From contig SAAL01000003.1 of NCBI GenBank assembly GCA_009929445.1, positions 1-64,000 on the forward strand: a stretch of DNA of 64,000 nucleotides, given 5' to 3'. The notes under the pieces were generated by a model, which was not told the DNA's origin, made no database searches, and saw nothing but the letters and a program-made list of their open reading frames with translations. This DNA comes from Bacteroidia bacterium (GTDB lineage Bacteria; Bacteroidota; Bacteroidia; Bacteroidales; Paludibacteraceae). The first letter of the stretch is position 1. Every line of letters starts with the position of its first letter. The position numbers were made by a program, and so were the translations under genes. Below, piece after piece: positions 35,432-45,648 of the stretch.

Positions 35432-38344
35432 TTATTTAACTAACTTGAAAGCTGCAAATTTTCCATCAGCCACAATCTCTACCAGATATACTCCGCGAGT
35501 CAGTTCTTTATCAATGGTGACACGATTGAGACCTGCATGAAGACTCACTTCTTTTTCGGCCAGTTTGATGCCGTTCACACCATAAACCTTGATTTTCGTA
35601 AGTGTCGTGTTATCGAGAGTAATGTCTGTGTTAATTTTGTTATTCAGGATGTAAGCGTTCACTCCGGTCAGTGAATGATTGTTTCTCAATCCGGTAGTAT
35701 TGGAAATCAGTCTGAAGTTGTCAACTGCTACCCAGTTACCGGCTTGAACCACCTGGAATCCTACAATCAATGTACCATCCGTAACATCAATATCCAAAGA
35801 ATATTCACCGGTTTCCACAACTTCAATTCCGTAAGTATTGCCAATAATATATGCGCCGCCCGGGAATGTTCCATCGCTTTGCTGAATAGCCTGTGCAGAT
35901 ACTTTCAATGTGTAATTTCCGTTTGGTACAAGCACCGTCTGAGACAGGTTGATGCCGGTAAGAGAACCTCCTGAATTCATCCATTTTTCAGCATAGAATA
36001 TTCCTTTTTTCAGCGTGAATGATTCGTTGGATTGTCTGACCATACCACCTTCGTTTGTAGTCCATCCGAGAGTTATATCACGCTCGAAACCAGGATTAAC
36101 AAGGTATTTTGAAGCATTTACGGGAAGTTTTTTTGTAACGGTTCCGGAAGTTAACGTAATTTCTCCACCCACTATATCAGCAGCTACATCGTAAGTTGCA
36201 TTTACAGTTGCACCTGTTTCTGAGGCTTCAGCTATCGTTAATGTGGTTTTATCCAGGGTAATACCTGCCGGTGCAGTCAACACGATGTTTTCAGTCAAAT
36301 TCTGTCCGATAACAGTAAATGAAGAGGTGGTAAATTGAGGATCAAAATCCAGAAACATCGGATCAACAACAATATTCGGGTCGTCCAGTTCGTAGATTTG
36401 CCAGTTGTCAATGTATCCTATGTAGCCAGTGCTGGCTCCACAACCGTTGAAGAAACACAATCCTGCTCCCGCGGTAGCACCGGTGGTGAATGTGGCATCA
36501 AATTGCTGCCATACGCCATTTGTATTGGGAACTACGAAATTCATATCACCTCCGGCTCCAACGTTGCTAACACCGATATTCATGGTACCGTTTTCGGTTC
36601 TTACCATTGCGTAAATGCGGTATTTCTTAAAAGGTTTCCAGGTGATACTGGCATCTATTGAGCCACTGTTAGGATAGCAAAGTGCTGTACCGTTGATAAA
36701 TCCGGAATTGTTACAATAGGCATTTCCGTCAGATACAATGCTCTTGTTTCCCCACCCGCCGTAGGTAGATAAACTGTTCATGAGCGGATCGCTGATTAAG
36801 TTGGTCTTATCATCGTAAAGCATGTTGTAGCAATCTTCTACAGCATTGAATGCATTTACGGTAATTTTTGCATTTACATAGCTTCCCTTGAGCACAATTG
36901 AATCATTATCCAACGATACTGAGAAATCGTATTCAGCTGTAACCGCTGCTCCGGCTTGAGCTTCTTCAGCAGATACAGAAGTTTTATCCAGCGTAACACC
37001 GGCAGGTGGAGTAAGTGTAATATCAGAAATCAGATTAGCTCCTTTTACTTCGAATGTTCTTACAGGATTCAGGGCATCGAACAACAACAAGGTTGGTTGT
37101 ACCGAAAGTGTAGGAGCATCGAAGAGTTCATACATTTCCCAGTTATCTATATAAAGTTCAGTAGCAGTTTGCGTTTCGCAGCTGTTTAAATACATATTTA
37201 TACTACTCAGTGATGCCTTAGTGGTAAATGAAAAATCCAGCACTTTCCATTCACCCATATCTGTAGTGAACGTTTTTGTAACATTACCACTGGCAATTGC
37301 CCCGCTTATTCCGATTTTTCCTTCACCGGTACCATTCGTACTTACCATTGCTTTCACGCGGTACATGGTATTGGGTTTAAGTTTGGCTGTCAAGCCATAA
37401 TCCAAAGATCCACCGCATTTGCCTGTTACTTTTAAGCTGGAAGTTCCGCAATATACATAGGCGGTAGTAACTTCTCTCGTTCCCCAGCCTGCATAGCCTG
37501 TCAGACTGTTCATCAAAGGATTGCTGATGATGTTCGGCCGGTCGGTATAGAGTGGTGTGAAGCATCCGGTATCTGCATTGGAAGCATTCACTTTGATGGT
37601 AGATGTGAGTGTACCGCTTGTAAGACTGATTAACGCATCGGTTATATTCACAGAACCATTGTAGGTGGCTTTTACATTAACTCCCGCAGCAGCCTCGGCA
37701 GGTGTAATGGTTGTTTTGTTTAATGTGATTCCTGCTGGTGCGCTCAAAGCTATGTCACTCGTCAGGTTTACTGCTTTAACAAAGAATGTTTTGGATAAAT
37801 TAGCGGCATCAAACATCAGTTCCGTTGTATTCAACAGTAAGTAAGGAGTAGTTTCCAGGGAGTAAAGTCTGAAATTATCGCAAGCTACCCAGTTGCTAGA
37901 TTTTATAGCCTTGAAACCTACTTTCAGTGTCCCGGCTGTAACATTTACGAGAACACTGTAATCACTGGTACCGAAAACTTCTGTAGAATCGGAGTTAGCA
38001 TATACAAATGCTCCTCCGGTATTTTGATTGGTGAAACCTGCGACTTTGAGCAGATACCATCCGTTGGGGATGGTTGCCACCTGTTGTGACAAATTAATTC
38101 CGGTAAGGCTACCTGAACTTTGCCATTTTTCTGCATACCAGGTACCTTCTTTGAGGCTAAAAGAAGTGTTGCTTTGAGATTGCATGATATTTCCGGCATT
38201 GGACCAGCCGGCTATTGTCGTGCTTACAGCTGTAGCCGACTCAAAACTCGGATTTGACAAATAGGTGTTTGTCACATCCGTCTGTGCATTGACTCCCATC
38301 AGAGCCATCAAAGGCATAATTAACAGAGTAAAAAGTTTTTTCAT
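35432..38344 (-). CDS. secreted multi-repeat carbohydrate-binding-like protein with T9SS sorting domain
   Basis: Start moved to MKKLFTLLIMPLMALMGVNAQ; duplicated CBM-like modules and three TLxFD...NLTxxIxLTAPAGITLDKTT repeats; CTD ending LTRGVYLVEIVADGKFAAFKLVK. Confidence 0.7.
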   Translation of the reverse strand: MKKLFTLLIMPLMALMGVNAQTDVTNTYLSNPSFESATAVSTTIAGWSNAGNIMQSQSNTSFSLKEGTWYAEKWQSSGSLTGINLSQQVATIPNGWYLLKVAGFTNQNTGGAFVYANSDSTEVFGTSDYSVLVNVTAGTLKVGFKAIKSSNWVACDNFRLYSLETTPYLLLNTTELMFDAANLSKTFFVKAVNLTSDIALSAPAGITLNKTTITPAEAAAGVNVKATYNGSVNITDALISLTSGTLTSTIKVNASNADTGCFTPLYTDRPNIISNPLMNSLTGYAGWGTREVTTAYVYCGTSSLKVTGKCGGSLDYGLTAKLKPNTMYRVKAMVSTNGTGEGKIGISGAIASGNVTKTFTTDMGEWKVLDFSFTTKASLSSINMYLNSCETQTATELYIDNWEMYELFDAPTLSVQPTLLLFDALNPVRTFEVKGANLISDITLTPPAGVTLDKTSVSAEEAQAGAAVTAEYDFSVSLDNDSIVLKGSYVNAKITVNAFNAVEDCYNMLYDDKTNLISDPLMNSLSTYGGWGNKSIVSDGNAYCNNSGFINGTALCYPNSGSIDASITWKPFKKYRIYAMVRTENGTMNIGVSNVGAGGDMNFVVPNTNGVWQQFDATFTTGATAGAGLCFFNGCGASTGYIGYIDNWQIYELDDPNIVVDPMFLDFDPQFTTSSFTVIGQNLTENIVLTAPAGITLDKTTLTIAEASETGATVNATYDVAADIVGGEITLTSGTVTKKLPVNASKYLVNPGFERDITLGWTTNEGGMVRQSNESFTLKKGIFYAEKWMNSGGSLTGINLSQTVLVPNGNYTLKVSAQAIQQSDGTFPGGAYIIGNTYGIEVVETGEYSLDIDVTDGTLIVGFQVVQAGNWVAVDNFRLISNTTGLRNNHSLTGVNAYILNNKINTDITLDNTTLTKIKVYGVNGIKLAEKEVSLHAGLNRVTIDKELTRGVYLVEIVADGKFAAFKLVK

Positions 38345-38539
38345 GACATTAATTTTTGAAAGATTGATTTTATTAAGTAATAATTGTGTTAAAGATACAA
38401 TCAAATAGATTTTTTAAAATACATGCCACAAATGTATGAAATAATAATTTCATGACAGAAAAAAAAAGGTCAAAGTGGTGTATAAAAAAATCAACTCCTT
38501 AATCTAATACATTCTGAACGTTGATTTCAGAATCGGGAA

Positions 38540-41500
38540 TCAATCTTTATTCATATCCTGAAACTCCTTGGGGGTCATGCCAAATTCGGCTTTGAAACAT
38601 CTGCTGAAGTATTTGGGGTCATTAAATCCTACTTTGAAAGCTATTTCAGAAACGTTTCCTACATTATTTTTGAGCATCTGAGCTGCGTGCTTTAATCGGA
38701 TATTCCGAATGAACTCCCAGGGCGAGAGACCTGTGAGAGATTTAAGTTTACGGTGCAATGTAGATTTGGATGATGACATGTCCATAGCAAAATGCTCGAA
38801 ATCGTATGTCTCGTCAGCCAGTTTATCTTCCACTTTGCTGATTGCAGTTTTCAGATATTCTTCATCTATGGAATTGTATTCCATATTGGTAATGCTTACA
38901 TCGTGATTGAGCTGGAATCTCTTTATTTTCTGGCTTCTGCTGCTGATCAGATTTTTAACTCTTGCTTCCAGAACATTCATTTCAAATGGTTTGGAAATAT
39001 AACCATCTGCTCCTGCTTCGTAGCAATCAATCCTGTCCTGTGCAGAATCCCTGGCAGTAAGCATCAGTATGCTTATATGGCTGGTCTTAATGTCGTTTTT
39101 CATCATCCGGCAGAACGTTAGTCCGTCCATTTCGGGCATCATCACGTCGCTTATCACTATGTCGGCATCAGTTTCGTGAATCAGATTCATTGCCTGAATA
39201 CCGTTTTCAGCTGTTATTACATTGTATTTCTTCTCAAAGTTGTCGCGCATGATTTCCCTCAGGTCTTTATTATCTTCAACAATGAGCAGGGTCAGATCTT
39301 TTGCTGGGGTTTCATCGGTTGCTTCTGTTATTGTTTTGGCAGATACATTTTCAGATACCTTCACGGATTCAGTCTGCGTATCATTGTTTTCGGGCAAAAT
39401 TTCATCTTCCGAAAAAGAGCCGGGCGAAACTGGAATGTTGAAAACAAAGGTTGTACCCTGGTTGAGTTTGCTTTTAACATCTATATCACCCTTATGCAAT
39501 TTGATAAGGTCGTGTGTTAAGGCCAGTCCTATTCCGTGGCTTTGGCTCTGATCGGATGTGGTGGTGATATAAAATCTGTCAAAAATATGAGGCAGGTCTT
39601 TTTCATCAATTCCATCGCCGGTATCAGTCACTTGAAATGACATGTAGTCGGAGTCGTCTTTCGTGTAAATAGCTACATTCACATGAATACTTCCACCCTG
39701 AGGAGTATGCTTGTAGGCATTGGAAAGAAGGTTGTATATAATTTTATCTATTTTATCGTGATCAAAATAAGCATCATACTGATGATGATCGGCGCTGTAC
39801 GAGAAGTCAATGCCTTTATTGTCGAGTAATGTTTTGAAATTCAGCCTGCAAATTCTGTCAGTGAAGGCAATAATATCTCCGCGCGATACCTTTAATTTCA
39901 TGTTTCCGCTTTCTACCTTTCTGAAATACAGGATTTGTTCGATTAATCTTCTGAGCCGATGCACATTTTCCTTTATCACGTCAAACTGTGTTGGAGGCGC
40001 GTCGCTGAGCCGCTTTTGCAGTTTCTCTATATCCAGCATGATGATTGTGAGTGGAGTCAGCAGTTCATGGGTAATGTTGGTAAAGTAACGCAATTTGGTC
40101 TGCACCAGTTCTTCCGACTTTTCTTTTTCAATTTTTGAGATTCTCAGGTCATTTTTCAACCGGATTCTGTTTGTTACATTTCTGTAAAGTGAAAACAGAA
40201 TTGCCAGTAAAGCAACCAGATATAGTAAATATGCCCACCAGGTACGGTAGAATGGTGGCAGAATCTGAATTTCAAGAGTTGTAATGATATTGCTCCACAC
40301 TCCGTTTTCATCGGTCGCTTTTACCGAGAAAGTATAGGAACCTTCATTCAAATCTGCGTAATTTACAAATCTTCGGTTGTTGCCCACATAATTCCATTTG
40401 CTATCCACACCTGCAAGCTTGTAAGCATACTGTGTATTGCTGGCCGATATATAATCCAAAACAGAGAATTCAATGCCCAGATTCTTTTCGGAAAATTTAA
40501 GTGTGACTTTGTTTCGTTTTGGATTGTAAAGACGATTGAGGTCTTCTTCGAAAATGGATTTATTCTGAACCAGAATATCGGTAAGCTCAACCCGATAGTC
40601 GACAGGAGCCGATGGAACCTGCTGTATGGAGGCATCAAAAGCACATATTCCTTTGTTGCCGCCAAACATTATCAGCCCGTTTTTAAGTTTTATCCTGGAG
40701 TTTTTATAAAATGAACTTATCAAAACTCCGTTGGAGGTAGAGAAATATGAGGAAGCTCGTGATGCCGGATTGTGTCTGATGATTTGTTTCGTGGTGGAAA
40801 TCCAGAGGTTTCCGAAGTTGTCCTCGATTATATCCAGTACTTTCTCATCTGTAATTCCGTATTGTCCGCTTATCTCGGTTATTTTTCCACCCGCATTGTC
40901 ATATTGAAAAATATAACCCTCCTTGGTGCCGGTGTAGATATCTCCTTTTTTGGTAGAATAAATACTTTGTATGCTGTGACTTTCAAAGTTATTCTTTTTC
41001 AGCACAATCCGACGGGCTGTATAGATTGTTTTTCCTGAACTGTTTTTACTTTTTTTCAAAATAAACAACCCGTTTTTTTCTGTACCCACCCATATATTTC
41101 CACTCATGTCCTCACCAATGGTATTGACAAAGCGCAAATCCAGCGGAATAAACTCAACATTACCATTGAATGTTTTTTTGTAAAGTCCGGAATTACTTCC
41201 TATCCAGACATCACGGTTTCTGTCTTCGAAAAATACCTGAATAGATGTATCGTCATTTCCCTTCAATAAAAAAGTGCTTCTAAGATTCAGACTCTGGCCG
41301 CTTTCTTCGAAAACATACACAATGCCATTTCCTTCATTTGCAATCCAGATTTCATTCGTTCCCCTGATACCGGCAACCGCACAAATGCTGGATAATCCTG
41401 CTAATTGAGTGTTTGAAATTCTGCTTAATTTTTTAGATTTTATATCGAATCTATGCAAGCCCTTTCGATCCAGTGCAACATAAAGATTTCCGGATCCGGT

Positions 41501-42607
41501 TTCACAAAAATGGGTTACGAATGAGTTGACAGTATTTGCGTTTTCATTCAGTGTGTAATTCTCAAAAGGTAAATTTCTTAAATCAAGCCTGTAAAGGCCT
41601 TCTCCCAATGTACCCAGCCACAGATTTCCGTTACGGTCCTTGTAAATCTCGTGAAAAATTCCACCGGAAGTTTCCCCTACATAATTTTTTGCTTCCTGAA
41701 GCGTGTATGCGTTATTTTGCTCTTTTTCAATCAGATACAAACCGCTGAAGGTTACAATCCAGATATGACCGTATTTGTTATCCTGTATTATGCTGTAAAC
41801 TATTTTATCTATCGGAGAAGATGATGTTGATAGTTTTAGAGGAAAGATTTCCGTTTTGTTTGACTTGTCCAGAGTCATGGTATAAACGCCATCTCCCCAG
41901 GTACAAATCCAGTAGAGTCCGTCTTTATCCTGAAACAACCTGAAAGGATTGTTTGATGCGCCTGTTTCAGGCAGAAAATGGAGTGATTTCTCACCTTTGG
42001 AAATAAAACACAAACCTGCTTTCCAGGATAAAATCCATATATTACCATCCCGGTCTTCGTAGATGTGTGAAATGTTGTTGCTTTTCAGTCTGAAACGGGA
42101 ATCAGCATCTTTTGAAAATCGCTCCGATTCTCCGTTTTGAGGATTTACTTTCAACACACCGTAATTGGAGGTAGCTATCCAGATATTACCCTCCGAGTCG
42201 CAAAGAATCGAATTTATTCTTTCGTTTTTTGTAAACCGGCTTTCATAAGGCTTGAGAGAGAAACTCCTCTTATCCAGTATGTTGATGCCCTCCATTGTAC
42301 CAATCCACAACTTGCCGCTGTTGTCTTCGGCTAAGCATTCTATTTCATTGTTGGTCAGTTTTCCCGGTGTCAGGGCACTTGATCTGAACACTTTAATATC
42401 ATATCCGTCAAAACGACATAATCCGTCTTTTGTGCCGAACCACACGTATCCATCGCGGTCCTGAAAAGTGCGTGTTACTGAATTTGACGATAATTTATCA
42501 TTCAGTGAGAACGGTTCAAAAACAAATGACTTTGTTGTTGAATATGTATTTGAGGCTATTGAAGCAAAAGCTATCAGAAAGTATAATATTAAAAATCTTC
42601 TTTTCAT
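38540..42607 (-). CDS. hybrid two-component system regulator (HTCS)
   Basis: Two-component propeller repeats, Y_Y_Y domain, HisKA (FTNITHELLTPLTII), HATPase, receiver (DIVISDVMMPEMDGLTFC), AraC-type HTH (VSEIAFKVGFNDPKYFSRCFKAEFGMTPKEF). Start moved to MKRRFLILYFLIAF. Confidence 0.95.
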   Translation of the reverse strand: MKRRFLILYFLIAFASIASNTYSTTKSFVFEPFSLNDKLSSNSVTRTFQDRDGYVWFGTKDGLCRFDGYDIKVFRSSALTPGKLTNNEIECLAEDNSGKLWIGTMEGINILDKRSFSLKPYESRFTKNERINSILCDSEGNIWIATSNYGVLKVNPQNGESERFSKDADSRFRLKSNNISHIYEDRDGNIWILSWKAGLCFISKGEKSLHFLPETGASNNPFRLFQDKDGLYWICTWGDGVYTMTLDKSNKTEIFPLKLSTSSSPIDKIVYSIIQDNKYGHIWIVTFSGLYLIEKEQNNAYTLQEAKNYVGETSGGIFHEIYKDRNGNLWLGTLGEGLYRLDLRNLPFENYTLNENANTVNSFVTHFCETGSGNLYVALDRKGLHRFDIKSKKLSRISNTQLAGLSSICAVAGIRGTNEIWIANEGNGIVYVFEESGQSLNLRSTFLLKGNDDTSIQVFFEDRNRDVWIGSNSGLYKKTFNGNVEFIPLDLRFVNTIGEDMSGNIWVGTEKNGLFILKKSKNSSGKTIYTARRIVLKKNNFESHSIQSIYSTKKGDIYTGTKEGYIFQYDNAGGKITEISGQYGITDEKVLDIIEDNFGNLWISTTKQIIRHNPASRASSYFSTSNGVLISSFYKNSRIKLKNGLIMFGGNKGICAFDASIQQVPSAPVDYRVELTDILVQNKSIFEEDLNRLYNPKRNKVTLKFSEKNLGIEFSVLDYISASNTQYAYKLAGVDSKWNYVGNNRRFVNYADLNEGSYTFSVKATDENGVWSNIITTLEIQILPPFYRTWWAYLLYLVALLAILFSLYRNVTNRIRLKNDLRISKIEKEKSEELVQTKLRYFTNITHELLTPLTIIMLDIEKLQKRLSDAPPTQFDVIKENVHRLRRLIEQILYFRKVESGNMKLKVSRGDIIAFTDRICRLNFKTLLDNKGIDFSYSADHHQYDAYFDHDKIDKIIYNLLSNAYKHTPQGGSIHVNVAIYTKDDSDYMSFQVTDTGDGIDEKDLPHIFDRFYITTTSDQSQSHGIGLALTHDLIKLHKGDIDVKSKLNQGTTFVFNIPVSPGSFSEDEILPENNDTQTESVKVSENVSAKTITEATDETPAKDLTLLIVEDNKDLREIMRDNFEKKYNVITAENGIQAMNLIHETDADIVISDVMMPEMDGLTFCRMMKNDIKTSHISILMLTARDSAQDRIDCYEAGADGYISKPFEMNVLEARVKNLISSRSQKIKRFQLNHDVSITNMEYNSIDEEYLKTAISKVEDKLADETYDFEHFAMDMSSSKSTLHRKLKSLTGLSPWEFIRNIRLKHAAQMLKNNVGNVSEIAFKVGFNDPKYFSRCFKAEFGMTPKEFQDMNKD

Positions 42608-42640
42608 CATTGCGAAAATACTACATTTACTTCTATCTGG

Positions 42641-42648
42641 CAAAAATA
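42641..42648 (-). promoter_or_regulatory. -7 box (TATTTTTG) of the HTCS gene
   Basis: TAnnTTTG match with TTG about 18 bp upstream; short leader. Confidence 0.5.
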
Positions 42649-42920
42649 TTGATGAATAATAAATGACAAGCATATTTTCCATAAATACTGAGCTGTACTC
42701 CGAAATTTCACTATCCGGTTATTCAATTTATATATGCTTACTTATGAAACGGATAAAAAATCTTCCCGTTTGCCTGATTTAATTAATATCACAGTTGAAT
42801 TCTTCCGTCAACTCGCTCTTCTAAGAAATTTTTCATGGAATTATCCTACCGAATCACTTGTATGAATACGCCGAAGCATCACTTTCTATGAATCAATGTA
42901 AACATTATTCAGCCGTTGTG

Positions 42921-42949
42921 TTGCAAATAAGTATTTTTTTGTATCTTTG
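42921..42949 (+). promoter_or_regulatory. tRNA-Ser promoter
   Basis: TTG (42921-42923), 18 bp, TATCTTTG (42942-42949), ~20 bp upstream of the tRNA. Confidence 0.6.
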
Positions 42950-42969
42950 CTGTCCGTTTTCACCCTGAA

Positions 42970-43057
42970 GGAGAGATGCTCGAGTGGTTGAAGAGGCACG
43001 CCTGGAAAGCGTGTATACCCCTAAAGGGTATCGCGGGTTCGAATCCCGCTTTCTCCG
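42970..43057 (+). tRNA. tRNA-Ser (anticodon GGA)
   Basis: 88 nt; acceptor ggagaga/tttctcc, anticodon stem-loop cacgc-ctGGAaa-gcgtg, long variable arm tatacccctaaagggta, T arm gcggg-ttcgaat-cccgc. Confidence 0.95.
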
Positions 43058-43127
43058 CTGAATATGCTGTAAATCAACCATCTATAAGTCTTACACACTG
43101 ATTTACGCACCTAAAAAGCAATAAAAA

Positions 43128-43155
43128 AGCGGGTTTTTTAGCCCGCTCTTTTTAT
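43128..43155 (+). terminator. intrinsic terminator after tRNA-Ser
   Basis: agcggg-tttttta-g-cccgct followed by ctttttatttt. Confidence 0.65.
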
Positions 43156-43179
43156 TTTAAAAGTGATTTTCCTGTTTTG

Positions 43180-43950
43180 TTATTTCAGACCTGAAAAAAC
43201 CGAACAGGCATTTTCAGTAGTAATCCGGTCAATTTCTCCTACGCTCATATCATAGACTTGTGCCAGTTTTTCGGCTACCAAAACCGTGTAAGCCGATTCG
43301 TTTCGCTTTCCGCGAAACGGTGCCGGTGTAAGGTAAGGGGAGTCGGTCTCAAGTACCAGATTTTCGGGCGGAATATGCATCAGGCTGGCAGCCAGGCCGG
43401 AGTTTTTGAACGTCACCACCCCACCTATGCCCAGCTTGAAATCACCCAGACTGAATATCTCGGCAGCTTCTTCCGGAGTTCCTCCAAAACAATGGAAAAT
43501 CCCTTTTAAGCCCTTGCCTGCGTATGGTTTGAGTGCCTGAATTGTTTCATTATGCGAATTACGCACATGAATAATGACAGGCAGGTTGAACTCAATGGCC
43601 CATTCCACCTGAGTCTGAAAAGCAAGGATTTGTTCAGTCTGATATGTTTTATCCCAGTAGAGATCAATGCCAATTTCGCCCACGGCAATATATCTTCTTC
43701 GTTCGAGTTCCTCTCTGATTACGTCCAGTTCTTTTTGATAATTCTCTTTCACACTCTCGGGATGCAAGCCAACAGCAGCATAACAATAGTCAGGATATCT
43801 TGCTTCCAGTTTCAGCAAGCGAGGCAGAGAATCGGAATCGACATTGGGAAGAATTATTTTGGTCACCCCGGCATGTTGCGCACGCAGGATTACCTCATCG
43901 CGATCGGCATCAAATTCTTCGGAATAGATATGTGAATGGGTGTCAATCAT
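43180..43950 (-). CDS. tatD: TatD family hydrolase/DNase
   Basis: MIDTHSHIYSEEFDADRDEVI, AAVGLHPESV, AVGEIGIDLYWD, VIIHVRNSHNET, LETDSPYLTP. Confidence 0.93.
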   Translation of the reverse strand: MIDTHSHIYSEEFDADRDEVILRAQHAGVTKIILPNVDSDSLPRLLKLEARYPDYCYAAVGLHPESVKENYQKELDVIREELERRRYIAVGEIGIDLYWDKTYQTEQILAFQTQVEWAIEFNLPVIIHVRNSHNETIQALKPYAGKGLKGIFHCFGGTPEEAAEIFSLGDFKLGIGGVVTFKNSGLAASLMHIPPENLVLETDSPYLTPAPFRGKRNESAYTVLVAEKLAQVYDMSVGEIDRITTENACSVFSGLK

Positions 43951-43952
43951 AA

Positions 43953-44046
43953 GGCCCGCTAAATCCACCCAAAGGGAGATTTTTGGTATGATTTATTAAT
44001 AAAAAATATATTTGGCATCCCTTCAGGGAGGTTTGGTGGGGCTTTT
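43953..44046. repeat. REP/MITE-like element with inverted end units
   Basis: Left ggcccgctaaatccacccaaagggagatttttgg and inverted right ggcatcccttcagggaggtttggtggggcttttt, filling the tatD-guaA gap. Confidence 0.55.
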
Positions 44047-45563
44047 TACTCCCACTCGATGGTTGCGGGCGGTTTCGAACTGACGTCGTACACCACGCGG
44101 TTCACGCCTTTCACTTTATTGATAATATCGTTGGATACCTTGGCCAGAAAATCGTAGGGGAGCTGTGCCCAGTCGGCAGTCATGGCATCTACCGAAGTGA
44201 CAGCACGCAGCGCTACGGCATTGCTGTAGGTACGTTCGTCGCCCATAACTCCCACAGATTGTACCGGGAGTAATATGACACCGGCCTGCCAGACTTTATC
44301 GTACAGATTCCAGTCTCTCAGTGCATTTATAAAAATATCGTCGGCATCCTGCAGAATACGTACTTTATCGGGGGTGACTTCTCCCAGAATGCGTACTCCC
44401 AGTCCCGGGCCGGGGAAAGGATGACGTTTGAGCAGGTGGCTCATCATTCCCAACTCATACCCTACTCTGCGTACTTCGTCCTTAAAGAGCAACCGCAACG
44501 GTTCGCAGAGTTTTAAGTGCATCTTTTCGGGCAGTCCGCCTACGTTGTGATGCGATTTGATGACTGTACCCGTGATGGAGAGCGATTCAATTACATCGGG
44601 ATAAATAGTGCCCTGTGCGAGCCATTTTACATCTTTCAGTTTGTGTGCTTCGGCATCAAATACATCAATAAATCCTGCACCTATTATTTTGCGTTTACGC
44701 TCCGGATCTGATTCTCCCCGGAGTGCTTTGTAGAAATATTCTTTGGCATCAACTCCTATCACATTAAGTCCGAGATGTTCATAATCTTTCAGTACGGTTT
44801 CAAATTCATTTTTTCGCAACAATCCGTGATCCACAAAAATGCAGGTGAGATTTTTTCCGATTGCCTTATTGAGCAAAACTGCTGTAACGGATGAATCCAC
44901 CCCTCCTGATAGTCCGAGCACCACTTTATCTTTGCCGATAGTTTCTTTTAGTTCGTTGACAGTGGATTGAATAAAAGAAGCGGGCGACCATCCTCTTTCG
45001 GTGCCGCAAATATTAAGAAAGTTCTCCAGAAGCTGCATACCATCAGCCGTATGATAAACTTCGGGGTGAAACTGAACTCCCCATGTTTTTTCACCTTGTA
45101 CCCGGAAAGCGGCAATCTCTACATCCTCGGTGTTAGCAATCACACTGAAATTTTCCGGCAGAGCGGTGATGGAGTCTCCATGCGACATCCAGATTTGCGA
45201 ATTCAGGTGAATTCCTTTGAAGAGTTCATCCTGCTCCCGGATACCTGAAAGAATTGCTCTGCCATACTCGCGGCTTCCGGCTGCTTCCACGGTTCCGCCG
45301 GCGGTGTAAGCAAGAAGCTGAGCTCCGTAGCAGATGCCGAGTAGAGGCAGTTTACCTCTCAGAGCAGTAAGATCAGTTTTAAAGGCCGAAGGATCATATA
45401 CAGAATATGGACTTCCGGAAAGTATCACCCCCTTCACATCGGATGTATCATCGGGGAATTTATTGTAAGGCAGAATTTCACAATATTGGTTCAGCTCGCG
45501 CAGACGGCGTCCGATAAGCTGTGTGGTCTGTGAACCAAAATCGAGGATGATAATTTTTTCCAT
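44046..45563 (-). CDS. guaA: GMP synthase (glutamine-hydrolysing)
   Basis: [52 protein letters not shown]-terminal [19 protein letters not shown]. Confidence 0.98.
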   Translation of the reverse strand: MEKIIILDFGSQTTQLIGRRLRELNQYCEILPYNKFPDDTSDVKGVILSGSPYSVYDPSAFKTDLTALRGKLPLLGICYGAQLLAYTAGGTVEAAGSREYGRAILSGIREQDELFKGIHLNSQIWMSHGDSITALPENFSVIANTEDVEIAAFRVQGEKTWGVQFHPEVYHTADGMQLLENFLNICGTERGWSPASFIQSTVNELKETIGKDKVVLGLSGGVDSSVTAVLLNKAIGKNLTCIFVDHGLLRKNEFETVLKDYEHLGLNVIGVDAKEYFYKALRGESDPERKRKIIGAGFIDVFDAEAHKLKDVKWLAQGTIYPDVIESLSITGTVIKSHHNVGGLPEKMHLKLCEPLRLLFKDEVRRVGYELGMMSHLLKRHPFPGPGLGVRILGEVTPDKVRILQDADDIFINALRDWNLYDKVWQAGVILLPVQSVGVMGDERTYSNAVALRAVTSVDAMTADWAQLPYDFLAKVSNDIINKVKGVNRVVYDVSSKPPATIEWE

Positions 45564-45591
45564 GGAGAATTTGATCTGTTTTAATGTTTTG

Positions 45592-45599
45592 CAAAAATA
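45592..45599 (-). promoter_or_regulatory. -7 box (TATTTTTG) of guaA
   Basis: TAnnTTTG match ~29 bp upstream of the start codon. Confidence 0.45.
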
Positions 45600-45648
45600 G
45601 CAAAAAAGTAAGAAATGAGGAAATGAAATCCGATTAATCGGTTTCTAC

